A DNA stretch of 7,875 nucleotides from NCBI GenBank assembly GCA_964351745.1, contig CAYGPI010000104.1, positions 1-7,875 of the forward strand, read 5' to 3'. Below, piece by piece: positions 1 through 5,899 of the stretch (the first letter of the stretch is position 1; each line of letters opens with the position of its first letter). Below the pieces are notes generated by a model. The model had not been told where the DNA came from, ran no database searches, and saw only the letters and a list, made by a program, of their open reading frames with translations. The translations under genes and the position numbers were made by a program. The stretch comes from CAYNJF01 sp964351745 (GTDB lineage: Bacteria > Pseudomonadota > Gammaproteobacteria > Berkiellales > Berkiellaceae).

Positions 1-703
1 GCTCTGCGCCGGCACCAAATAAGTAATTATTAATATCAAATTCTTTGAGAATCATCTTTGTATGAAATATATTTTCTTGATAAACATTCACATCAATCAT
101 TTGATACCGATCTAAGGTGTCTTTTGGAAAATAGTTTTGAATGGAATTGATTCGATGATCGATAAAATGCTTCTCACCCGAAATATCTCTTGTGAATCCG
201 CGAACACGATAATCCACCGTCACAATATCCGAATCAAAGCTATGAAGTAAAAAATTTAAAGCTTTTAACGGAGAAATAACCCCACAAGTTGACACATCAA
301 TATCGGCTCTAAAAGTACTGACCCCTTCATCGGGATGGCTTTCTGGATAAGTATGTACCGTAATGTGACTTTTATCTAAGTGAGCGACAACTGAATCAGG
401 TAAAGGGCCAGGCGTTTCATCCTGAGCAATATGCTGAACTTCTATAGGCCCTTCTGACACAAGCATCGTGACACTCGCGCCTTGGGGATCATAGTCTTGG
501 CAAGCAACATTTAGAATATTTGCCCCAATAATTTGAGTCACTTCTGTCAATATTTCAGTTAGCCTGCCTGCATTATAACATTCGTCAATATATTCAATGT
601 ATTCACGTTGTTGCTGCTCTGTTTTGGCATAACAGATATCATAAATATTAAAACTCAAAGTTTTTGTAAGATTATTGAAGCCGTGTAGCTTAAGTTTTTC
701 CAA
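1..703 (-). CDS. speD: S-adenosylmethionine decarboxylase proenzyme, SpeD (3' end beyond window)
   Basis: This enzyme decarboxylates S-adenosylmethionine to give the aminopropyl donor for spermidine synthase, in the cytoplasm. The reverse strand reads 234 codons that follow the E. coli-type SpeD closely from the first residues (EKLKLHGFNNLTK) to the left edge (HTKMILKEFDINNYLF). About 30 C-terminal residues are missing, judged against the roughly 264-residue E. coli protein. The self-cleavage site is present as HLDKSH, with Lys111-Ser112 (Ser codon at 368-370). In this family that serine becomes the catalytic pyruvoyl group when the proenzyme splits into its two subunits. The start is TTG at 701-703: an in-frame stop lies six codons upstream, no ATG or GTG lies between, and GGTGGA sits about 8 bases ahead as ribosome binding site. 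No spermidine synthase gene lies beside its 5' end; one could lie downstream, outside the window. Identification is firm. Confidence 0.96.
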   Translation of the reverse strand, partial: MEKLKLHGFNNLTKTLSFNIYDICYAKTEQQQREYIEYIDECYNAGRLTEILTEVTQIIGANILNVACQDYDPQGASVTMLVSEGPIEVQHIAQDETPGPLPDSVVAHLDKSHITVHTYPESHPDEGVSTFRADIDVSTCGVISPLKALNFLLHSFDSDIVTVDYRVRGFTRDISGEKHFIDHRINSIQNYFPKDTLDRYQMIDVNVYQENIFHTKMILKEFDINNYLFGAGAE

Positions 704-735
704 GGCAAGAATCCACCATCAGTCAAAATGGTTGA

Positions 736-741
736 ATTATA
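736..741 (-). promoter_or_regulatory. Probable -10 box of the speD promoter
   Basis: The minus strand reads a perfect TATAAT here, in the divergent gap between speD and the protease gene. A transcript starting about 7 bases downstream would have a leader of roughly 26 bases before the TTG start. The -35 region is poor: the best candidate is TTGTTT, 16 bases upstream. The match to the -10 consensus is seen directly; promoter activity is inference. Confidence 0.45.
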
Positions 742-896
742 CATAACCACTGCCCCCAAACAATATAAAAAAACTTTATTTTATCATGAACAGGATATGT
801 TTCTAACTAATATGATGATGATGGCTACACAAGCCTGTGCAAAAATATGTTAATATCCTTGGTAGACATCCCGTTTATTATTCAGAGAGAGTGCCT

Positions 897-2063
897 ATGA
901 ATTCTTTTATTAAACCTTTAAAGATCTTTGCTTTAATTGTCGTATTCACAGCATTAGCGCCTTTTGCATTAGCAAAGATGAATTATTTTGGAGAAAGCCG
1001 AGCCAGTACTGTTGAGCTGACGACGCCACACCCCCAAATTAAATATTCACAAGCGCCGGGCTCTTACGCTGAAGCGGTAAAAAGAGCTGCACCTGCTGTA
1101 GTCAGCATTCATGCTACCCATGAAGTAAAGAAGGAAGCTAACCCATACTATAACGATCCGTTTTTCAGACATTTTTTTGGCGATCCAAGAAATGGTAATG
1201 CCCCTGGTGGCAGTATGATGCCAGAAGGCAGACCTAGCTTAGGCTCAGGTGTGATCATCTCTAAGAAAGGCCTCATTCTAACCAATAATCACGTTGTCAA
1301 AGACGCTGAAGAAATTGAGGTCAAATTATTAGATGGCCGCAGCGCTAAAGCCAAGGTTGAGGGCAGTGATCCCGATTCTGATTTAGCTATTTTAAAAATA
1401 GAGCTGGATGACTTGCCAACTATCGCCTTTGGAAGCTCTGACAATTTAAATATTGGTGATGTTGTCTTAGCTATTGGCAACCCTTTCGGTGTTGGTCAAA
1501 CCGTGACTCAAGGGATTGTTAGTGCAACTCATCGCACCGAGTTGGGTATCAATACATTCGAAAACTTTATCCAAACAGATGCTGCCATTAACCCAGGAAA
1601 CTCAGGCGGCGCTCTTGTTGATGCTAACGGAAATCTTGTTGGGATTAACAACGCAATTTTCACTAGGACTGGCGGTTATCAGGGCATTGGCTTTGCAATT
1701 CCTGTGTCCTTAGTCAAAAGTGTGATGGATGAGCTGGTATCAGAAGGTCATGTGACCAGAGGTTGGTTAGGTATCACTGTTCGCAAACTCAATGACGACT
1801 TACGTAAATCTCTAAAGTATGCAAAAGGTGACGGTGCTGTTATTGCAGGCGTTATTCGAGGCGGTCCAGCAGCCAAAGCAGGCATCATGCCTGGCGACAT
1901 TATTGTCAATGTTAACGGCAAAGATACCAAAGAGCCTGCAGACGTATTGAGTGCAACAAGTAAGCTTAAACCTGATGAAGCCTATAGCCTTTCTGTTCAC
2001 AGAGATGGGGAAATATATGACTTCAAAGTTGTAATTGGCAAAAGGCCTGTCAATAACAGTTAA
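897..2063 (+). CDS. degS: HtrA-family periplasmic serine endopeptidase, AlgW/DegS type (one PDZ domain)
   Basis: In this family, membrane-tethered periplasmic serine proteases sense misfolded outer-membrane proteins through their PDZ domain and cut an anti-sigma factor (RseA or MucA), releasing the envelope-stress sigma factor. In the 388-residue protein, residues 5-26 form an N-terminal hydrophobic segment. A DegP/AlgW-like LA loop (DPFFRHFFGD) follows at about 87-96. The trypsin-like domain carries His132 (TNNHVV), Asp162 (SDLAILKI) and Ser236 (GNSGGAL). One PDZ domain spans about 290-382 and starts with the carboxylate-binding loop WLGI. A single PDZ domain favours AlgW/DegS over DegP/DegQ, which have two. 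I chose ATG 897 because the purine-rich AGAGAGAG lies just upstream and the hydrophobic segment follows at once. An in-frame GTG at 837 would add 20 residues without a clear binding site. ALA at 24-26 could be a signal peptidase site, so anchoring versus release is unsettled. The gene stands alone, with no degQ-like neighbour, and ends in a strong terminator. Confidence 0.93.
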   Translation: MNSFIKPLKIFALIVVFTALAPFALAKMNYFGESRASTVELTTPHPQIKYSQAPGSYAEAVKRAAPAVVSIHATHEVKKEANPYYNDPFFRHFFGDPRNGNAPGGSMMPEGRPSLGSGVIISKKGLILTNNHVVKDAEEIEVKLLDGRSAKAKVEGSDPDSDLAILKIELDDLPTIAFGSSDNLNIGDVVLAIGNPFGVGQTVTQGIVSATHRTELGINTFENFIQTDAAINPGNSGGALVDANGNLVGINNAIFTRTGGYQGIGFAIPVSLVKSVMDELVSEGHVTRGWLGITVRKLNDDLRKSLKYAKGDGAVIAGVIRGGPAAKAGIMPGDIIVNVNGKDTKEPADVLSATSKLKPDEAYSLSVHRDGEIYDFKVVIGKRPVNNS

Positions 2064-2083
2064 TTGAATAAACGTTATGCACT

Positions 2084-2116
2084 AAAAAGCCTCGATAGAA
2101 TTCGAGGCTTTTTTTT
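2084..2116. terminator. Rho-independent terminator, probably bidirectional
   Basis: The perfect stem GCCTCGA/TCGAGGC (2089-2095 with 2102-2108) closes a six-base loop. A5 precedes it and T8 follows it, so A-T pairs extend the stem on both sides. It lies about 20 bases after the protease stop. On the minus strand the A-tract becomes a U-tract just past the stop of the convergent secreted-protein gene at 2122, so it can serve both genes. The stem and tracts are seen directly; use in both directions is inferred. Confidence 0.9.
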
Positions 2117-2121
2117 AAAGA

Positions 2122-2574
2122 CTACTTAATAACAGGATTCCCAAAAAAACCACCAGTATCGCCGTTTCCTGTGCATAATTCATTACAAGAACTAAAGGTG
2201 TCATCACAAAGTTTTTTGTAATAGGCTGGTGCGCTTGGATTGCCTTGTAACCCATTTGGGTAGCAATACCGCTTAGATCTTTGCTGTGTCACCGTATTGC
2301 CTGGATATTGACCAGAAATACGAATTAAACCGTGCAAATTATAGGTTCGACCAATACTATACAACCCTGCATCTTGAGGTCCCAAACAAAGTATGTAACA
2401 TCCTGGATTGCCAGAGTGCAAATTAACGATGGCTGCCTGCTCATTAGCAGATTTAGAAGATAATAAAGTTTCGTTAGGGTTGATTCGGCTACCTTGTGGT
2501 GCTGGCCCAAACTGGCCATAAGCATAAGCTGTACTTATACACAAACCATATAAAACAATCAGACGAATAAGCAT
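2122..2574 (-). CDS. Small secreted cysteine-containing protein of unknown function
   Basis: I do not recognise this 150-residue protein. It has a convincing Sec signal peptide: MLIR, a hydrophobic core to about residue 15, and a likely signal peptidase I site after AYA at 16-18. The mature part is rich in Gly, Pro, Asn and Ser. It holds six cysteines at 59, 63, 104, 123, 130 and 134, an even number that suits three disulfides in the periplasm or outside the cell. A loose spaced pattern (CYILC, then CDDTFSSCNELC) pairs them into two clusters. The only other cysteine, residue 12, lies in the signal core and does not form a lipobox. The ATG is supported by GAGG ten bases upstream on the minus strand. 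The gene is convergent with the protease gene and divergent from the hydrolase gene, so it is transcribed alone. That it is a real gene is supported by the signal peptide, binding site and terminator; its role is open. Confidence 0.8.
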   Translation of the reverse strand: MLIRLIVLYGLCISTAYAYGQFGPAPQGSRINPNETLLSSKSANEQAAIVNLHSGNPGCYILCLGPQDAGLYSIGRTYNLHGLIRISGQYPGNTVTQQRSKRYCYPNGLQGNPSAPAYYKKLCDDTFSSCNELCTGNGDTGGFFGNPVIK

Positions 2575-2623
2575 TTTAGGATGACCTCGTTAACGTGTAA
2601 AATGAATATAAATAACAAAGCTG

Positions 2624-2645
2624 GACGACAGCGATAAAAGTCGTC
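2624..2645. repeat. Inverted repeat GACGAC-N10-GTCGTC in the divergent gap
   Basis: Perfect six-base arms flank a ten-base AT-rich spacer, midway between the secreted-protein gene (minus) and the hydrolase gene (plus). It could be an operator serving both promoters, or a hairpin in the leader of the minus-strand gene. On the minus strand a TATACT -10-like box lies at 2659-2664, upstream of the repeat. Only the symmetry is seen directly; a regulatory role is a guess. Confidence 0.3.
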
Positions 2646-2693
2646 GGTCTTGCTTATGAGTATAGCCCTAGCAAAACATTTTAAGAGGTCCAT

Positions 2694-3635
2694 GTGGCAC
2701 TGCATCCTGTTATTCAAAGACACATTAAAATTTGGTATCGCCAAAAGATGGATCTCGTCAGTGCAGAGCCCATCCATCTAGCAAGAAAAAAATTATTACC
2801 TTTATTGCCCGTCCCCTCAAACTTACATCTTGAGTATAAAGATAAAATCATCGATGGAAATTTTGTAATCCGCTTATTTTATCCTAAAAAGCAACGGACC
2901 TATCCATCACCACTTGTCATTTTTATCAGGGCGAGTGGGTTTGCCATTGGAAGTTCTGAGCACTATAACGTACCTTGTGCTCATCTTGCAGAAAAATTTG
3001 GATGCGTCGTTGCTGGCATAGAGCATCGGTTGAGCCCTGAGTTTAAATTCCCTATCCCATTAGACGACTGTCAAACAGCCGTTATGTGGTTACATAAGCA
3101 TGCTCAATCTTTAGGCTTAGATCCAGACAGGATGATCCTTTGGGGAGAATGCTCTGGCGCAAATTTATCAGCAAGCTTATGCCATAGACTAGCCTTACAA
3201 GATATCAACCTTTTCACAAAGCACATCATGCTCTACCCTGTTTTGGCTAATCATCAAATGACACCATCTAAGACGCAATATGCCACCGGGTATATGACCG
3301 ACCTCAATATGTTAGATTTTACATTGAAGCAATATCTCAACTCAGATAATGAGCGCTATTTAAAGGAAGTCTCACCCATTCTAAATACTCATTTTGAAGG
3401 GTTACCTCCCACACAAATTAGTGTCGGCGAATACGACCCCTTTAAAGATGAAGCTTTACTCTATACTCAAAAATTTCAAGCTTCCAATCCTAATATCCAA
3501 TGCCAAGTACACCCTGGTTTAGTCCATGGTTTTATTCAATACTACGATTATATCCCACAAGTGCAAACTATCATTGATAATTATATCGATGAGACTCTCG
3601 CGACATGGGTGTGCCCGACTAAAATCAACGCTTAA
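2694..3635 (+). CDS. Alpha/beta hydrolase, hormone-sensitive-lipase type, with Cys at the nucleophile position
   Basis: The 313-residue length and motif order fit the hormone-sensitive-lipase (bacterial esterase, class IV) branch of alpha/beta hydrolases, which cleave carboxylic esters or amides in the cytoplasm. The family's HRLSPE element is at 111-116, the nucleophile elbow at 151-157, the acid Asp248 in GEYDPFKDEA and the base His278 in VHGF. Two key sites are altered. The elbow reads GECSGAN, so the usual nucleophilic Ser is Cys153 (TGC at 3150-3152). The oxyanion motif HGGGF reads RASGF at 79-83. The protein may therefore use a Cys-His-Asp triad, as dienelactone hydrolase does, or have a changed or lost activity. 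There is no signal peptide. The start is GTG at 2694, with AAGAGG about five bases upstream; the ATG two bases earlier opens a different frame that soon stops. The substrate cannot be named from sequence. Confidence 0.88.
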   Translation: MALHPVIQRHIKIWYRQKMDLVSAEPIHLARKKLLPLLPVPSNLHLEYKDKIIDGNFVIRLFYPKKQRTYPSPLVIFIRASGFAIGSSEHYNVPCAHLAEKFGCVVAGIEHRLSPEFKFPIPLDDCQTAVMWLHKHAQSLGLDPDRMILWGECSGANLSASLCHRLALQDINLFTKHIMLYPVLANHQMTPSKTQYATGYMTDLNMLDFTLKQYLNSDNERYLKEVSPILNTHFEGLPPTQISVGEYDPFKDEALLYTQKFQASNPNIQCQVHPGLVHGFIQYYDYIPQVQTIIDNYIDETLATWVCPTKINA

Positions 3636-3681
3636 GATTTCATGGTTTGTTAGTCGTAGAATCAGGGCCCTTGCTATAGAT

Positions 3682-3694
3682 AGACGATGCGTCT
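3682..3694 (+). other. Small hairpin after the hydrolase gene
   Basis: AGACG-ATG-CGTCT is a perfect five-base stem with a three-base loop, about 45 bases after the hydrolase stop. Only a mixed TCTTAA stretch follows it, not a T-run, so it is at best a weak terminator. The remaining gap up to 3786 shows no gene. Confidence 0.25.
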
Positions 3695-3724
3695 TCTTAA
3701 TCTGACCAAAAGCGTCAAAATATC

Positions 3725-3753
3725 TTGCTGCCATTTAATCGTGATGTTACTAT
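3725..3753 (+). promoter_or_regulatory. Possible promoter of the MFS transporter gene
   Basis: TTGCTG (3725-3730) and TACTAT (3748-3753) are separated by exactly 17 bases. They match the sigma-70 consensus at three and four of six positions, respectively. The leader to the transporter start would be about 25 bases. Position and spacing are favourable but the boxes are weak, so this is a candidate only. Confidence 0.3.
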
Positions 3754-3786
3754 GTTGACCACCTAAATTTCATTGAGATGCCTCTA

Positions 3787-4992
3787 ATGGCTTATAGCAA
3801 GCAAGAATTTTTTCCCTTAGTCACACTTATTGTGATTGCTTTGCTTGGATGCACGATGGAAATTGACATCTCAATCCCTAGTTTTCCAAGCATCATGGAT
3901 TACTTTGAAGCCACAGAAGCGAAAGTGCAGAGCACCTTAAGTGTTAACTTTCTCGCCTTTTGTTTGGCTGGGCTCTTATATGGCCCATTATCAGAATCTT
4001 GGGGTCGCAAAGGATTAATGCTCTTTGGGGCCAGCTGCTTTCTCGTCGGCGCTCTTGGATGTGTTTTCTCGTTCTCTATCAATCAATTAATTTTTTGGCG
4101 GTTTATCCAAGGGCTAGGTGCAAGCAGTACTGCCGTTTTAAGTTTTGCCATGATAGCTGACAAGTACCAAGGTGACGAGGCCGCCCAAAAAATAAGTATG
4201 GTCAATGCTTTTAGTACCGCCTTTATGGCCATGGCACCAGTCATTGGTGGCCTAACCATTCATTACTTTGATTGGCGCGCCAATTACAGTATCATCGCTC
4301 TGATTGCTCTAGTCTCATGGGGATTACTTATATTTTACCTCCCTGAAACAAAAACAAAAAAAGAGCCTTTAAATCTCAGAAGCTTAGTGTCTACCTATGC
4401 CACTGTCACAACCAACACGTCATTTATGCTAAGTGCTTTGATACCTAATCTTTTAGTCGTCGCCTATCTCACCTTTGTCGGAAGTGCGGCATTTTATTAT
4501 ATCAATACGTGTGAGCTCTCCCCTTTGACCTTTGCAATCCATCAGGGATTACTTGTCGCCTGCTTTTCTATCACTAGCTTTTATGCCGGCAGAATCATTC
4601 AGTGGCTTGGAAGTGATCGGGCGGTATCCTTTGGCATGCTAGGCTCTTCAATTGGCGCAGTATTAATGCTTTTTTTCTCCTACCAGTTTCCTATACAACC
4701 CTATTTAATAACTGCTGCCATGTGTATCCTTGCAATTGGATGTGCTTTACCGATTTCGATTACTTTTGCGAATTCTCTTGAAATCATGCCTGATTTACGA
4801 GGTGTTTGCTCTTCCTTTATTATGTCAACAAGACTGTTACTATCAGGTATAGGCGTCTATCTAACAGGATTAATGTTTGATGGTAGTATGCGGCCTGTGG
4901 CTATCATGGTAACCATTTCAGTTTTATTCGCCTATGCCCTTTCATGGAGACTCAAAGACTCACAACTTAAAGGCAAAGCTCAAAGTATTTAG
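3787..4992 (+). CDS. MFS efflux transporter, Bcr/CflA (drug:H+ antiporter) type
   Basis: This is an inner-membrane proton-driven exporter of the 12-helix major facilitator superfamily, about 401 residues, the usual length for Bcr/CflA proteins. Residues about 12-25 form the first membrane helix. It is followed by the family's acidic-plus-proline element (EIDISIPSFP, Asp27). Motif A, GPLSESWGRK, lies at 66-75 between helices 2 and 3. Arg105 in FWRFIQGLGAS marks helix 4, and APVIGG at about 150-155 is the antiporter motif C region in helix 5. A charged central loop rich in Lys and Glu at about 187-197 separates the two halves. I favour ATG 3787 because the weak TTGAGA lies eight bases ahead; ATG 3778, three codons earlier, has no usable binding site. 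The substrate is not predictable: family members export bicyclomycin, chloramphenicol, sulfonamides or dipeptides. No regulator gene adjoins it. Confidence 0.92.
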   Translation: MAYSKQEFFPLVTLIVIALLGCTMEIDISIPSFPSIMDYFEATEAKVQSTLSVNFLAFCLAGLLYGPLSESWGRKGLMLFGASCFLVGALGCVFSFSINQLIFWRFIQGLGASSTAVLSFAMIADKYQGDEAAQKISMVNAFSTAFMAMAPVIGGLTIHYFDWRANYSIIALIALVSWGLLIFYLPETKTKKEPLNLRSLVSTYATVTTNTSFMLSALIPNLLVVAYLTFVGSAAFYYINTCELSPLTFAIHQGLLVACFSITSFYAGRIIQWLGSDRAVSFGMLGSSIGAVLMLFFSYQFPIQPYLITAAMCILAIGCALPISITFANSLEIMPDLRGVCSSFIMSTRLLLSGIGVYLTGLMFDGSMRPVAIMVTISVLFAYALSWRLKDSQLKGKAQSI

Positions 4993-5002
4993 TTGGGTGC
5001 TA

Positions 5003-5039
5003 TCATCATGTTTTAAGTGATAACATAGAATAATGATGA
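5003..5039. repeat. AT-rich inverted repeat between the transporter and methyltransferase genes
   Basis: TCATCAT (5003-5009) is matched by ATGATGA (5033-5039). An alternative inner pairing, TATCA (5001-5005) with TGATA (5018-5022), overlaps it. The arms are short and AT-rich and no T-run follows, so a terminator is unlikely. It may simply reflect base composition. The rest of the 80-base gap shows no convincing promoter. Confidence 0.2.
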
Positions 5040-5072
5040 CATACCAAGTTTCCTGCATACACTAAGTTAACT

Positions 5073-5669
5073 ATGAAAAGACCTTATTCACAAGCTTGTG
5101 AAAGAAACAGCCAGCCTATTTTAGAGCAACTTCTACCTCTTTTAAAAGATAAAAAGAAAGTCTTTGAAATGGGCACCGGGACTGGCCAACATGCCACCTA
5201 CTTTGCGCCTTTGATGCCGCATCTGACTTGGCAGCCAAGCGAAGTTTCAGAGCATGTATTCGATCTAACCTTTTGGCTCAAAGACTCAGACATAGATAAC
5301 ATTCTTTCCCCTATCGCTTTTGATGCCAATATTCACAAGCTTGATCCAGAAACTTACGATGTTTTCTATACGGCCAATACTTTTCACTTTTTATCCTACG
5401 ATACCGTTGAAACTCTCATTAAGAAAATATCTGTGGGACTAAAAAAAGATGGGTTGCTCATTGTTTATGGCCCCTTTAATTTTGATAACCAATACACCTC
5501 AGAATCAAACCAAGCCTTTGATCAATGGTTAAAATCTAGAGATCTTTCCTTTGGCCTTTTAGATGCCACTAAGATCACAGCATTATGCCAAAATCAGCAT
5601 CTAGTCCTAACCAAAAAGATTCCAATGCCTGCCAATAATTTCATCTTATGCTTTTCTAAAGAAATCTAG
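5073..5669 (+). CDS. DUF938 (METTL26-like) class I SAM-dependent methyltransferase
   Basis: The 198-residue protein matches the pattern of the DUF938 family (bacterial relatives of animal METTL26) from end to end. The N-terminus PYSQACERNSQPIL is typical. The SAM-binding glycine loop is FEMGTGTGQHA at 31-41, followed by LTWQPSEV at 51-58. An acidic position in FDAN (83-86) probably contacts the cofactor. The TANTFHFLS segment is at 100-108, YGPFN at 132-136, and the family's C-terminal MPANN at 185-189. It is a cytoplasmic Rossmann-fold protein and the substrate of the family is not established to my knowledge. Length is normal and all expected motifs are present. ATG 5073 fits the start seen in relatives, although only a weak TAAG precedes it as binding site. 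It lies 80 bases after the transporter in the same direction, so co-transcription is possible but not shown. Confidence 0.9.
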   Translation: MKRPYSQACERNSQPILEQLLPLLKDKKKVFEMGTGTGQHATYFAPLMPHLTWQPSEVSEHVFDLTFWLKDSDIDNILSPIAFDANIHKLDPETYDVFYTANTFHFLSYDTVETLIKKISVGLKKDGLLIVYGPFNFDNQYTSESNQAFDQWLKSRDLSFGLLDATKITALCQNQHLVLTKKIPMPANNFILCFSKEI

Positions 5670-5699
5670 TCACCATACGGTCGTCGCTCTGATTCTTGA

Positions 5700-5705
5700 T
5701 TGACA
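5700..5705 (+). promoter_or_regulatory. Perfect TTGACA, possible -35 box
   Basis: This exact sigma-70 -35 hexamer lies in the 230-base gap before the 585-residue gene. The -10 match at the right distance is weak: AAATAT at 5724-5729, 18 bases on. The palindrome at 5727-5744 sits where a -10/start site would be, which is suggestive of an operator. A second possible -10, TATACT at 5828-5833, lies nearer the gene but has no good -35. The promoter call is tentative. Confidence 0.3.
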
Positions 5706-5726
5706 GCTATATCAATAACGCCCAAA

Positions 5727-5744
5727 TATGGCCATAAGGCCATA
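5727..5744. repeat. Perfect palindromic hairpin TATGGCC-ATAA-GGCCATA
   Basis: Seven-base perfect arms close a four-base loop upstream of the 585-residue gene and about 60 bases after the methyltransferase stop. No T-run follows, so it is not a standard intrinsic terminator. A second, weaker repeat, GACCC (5770-5774) with GGGTC (5784-5788), follows it. It may be an operator or a leader hairpin; only the symmetry is seen directly. Confidence 0.45.
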
Positions 5745-5899
5745 AACTATTATTGACCTGCTACAAATCGACCCCTTCCTCATGGGTCTAAGATCAAAAT
5801 AACAGCTCAATTTTATCATAAAGTCATTATACTTCATGTATAGAGATAACCCTGCACAAAACGTCAATGGTACCTCGCTTAAAACTGGAGATTTCACCA

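Noticed and set aside
837..896. Upstream GTG extension of the protease by 20 residues
   Set aside because: There is no good ribosome binding site before the GTG, and the extension would put 20 polar residues ahead of an otherwise ordinary signal or anchor segment.
2539..2541. Cys12 of the secreted protein as a lipoprotein acylation site
   Set aside because: The preceding residues are Tyr-Gly-Leu, which do not fit a lipobox (small residue needed just before Cys), and a normal signal peptidase I site follows at residue 18.
2559..2777. A 72-codon minus-strand open frame upstream of the secreted-protein gene
   Set aside because: It overlaps the starts of two well-supported genes and the divergent control region, and has no recognisable features.
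3519..3734. A 71-codon minus-strand open frame over the end of the hydrolase gene and the following gap
   Set aside because: About half lies antisense to the well-supported hydrolase, there is no binding site before its ATG, and the composition is not convincing.
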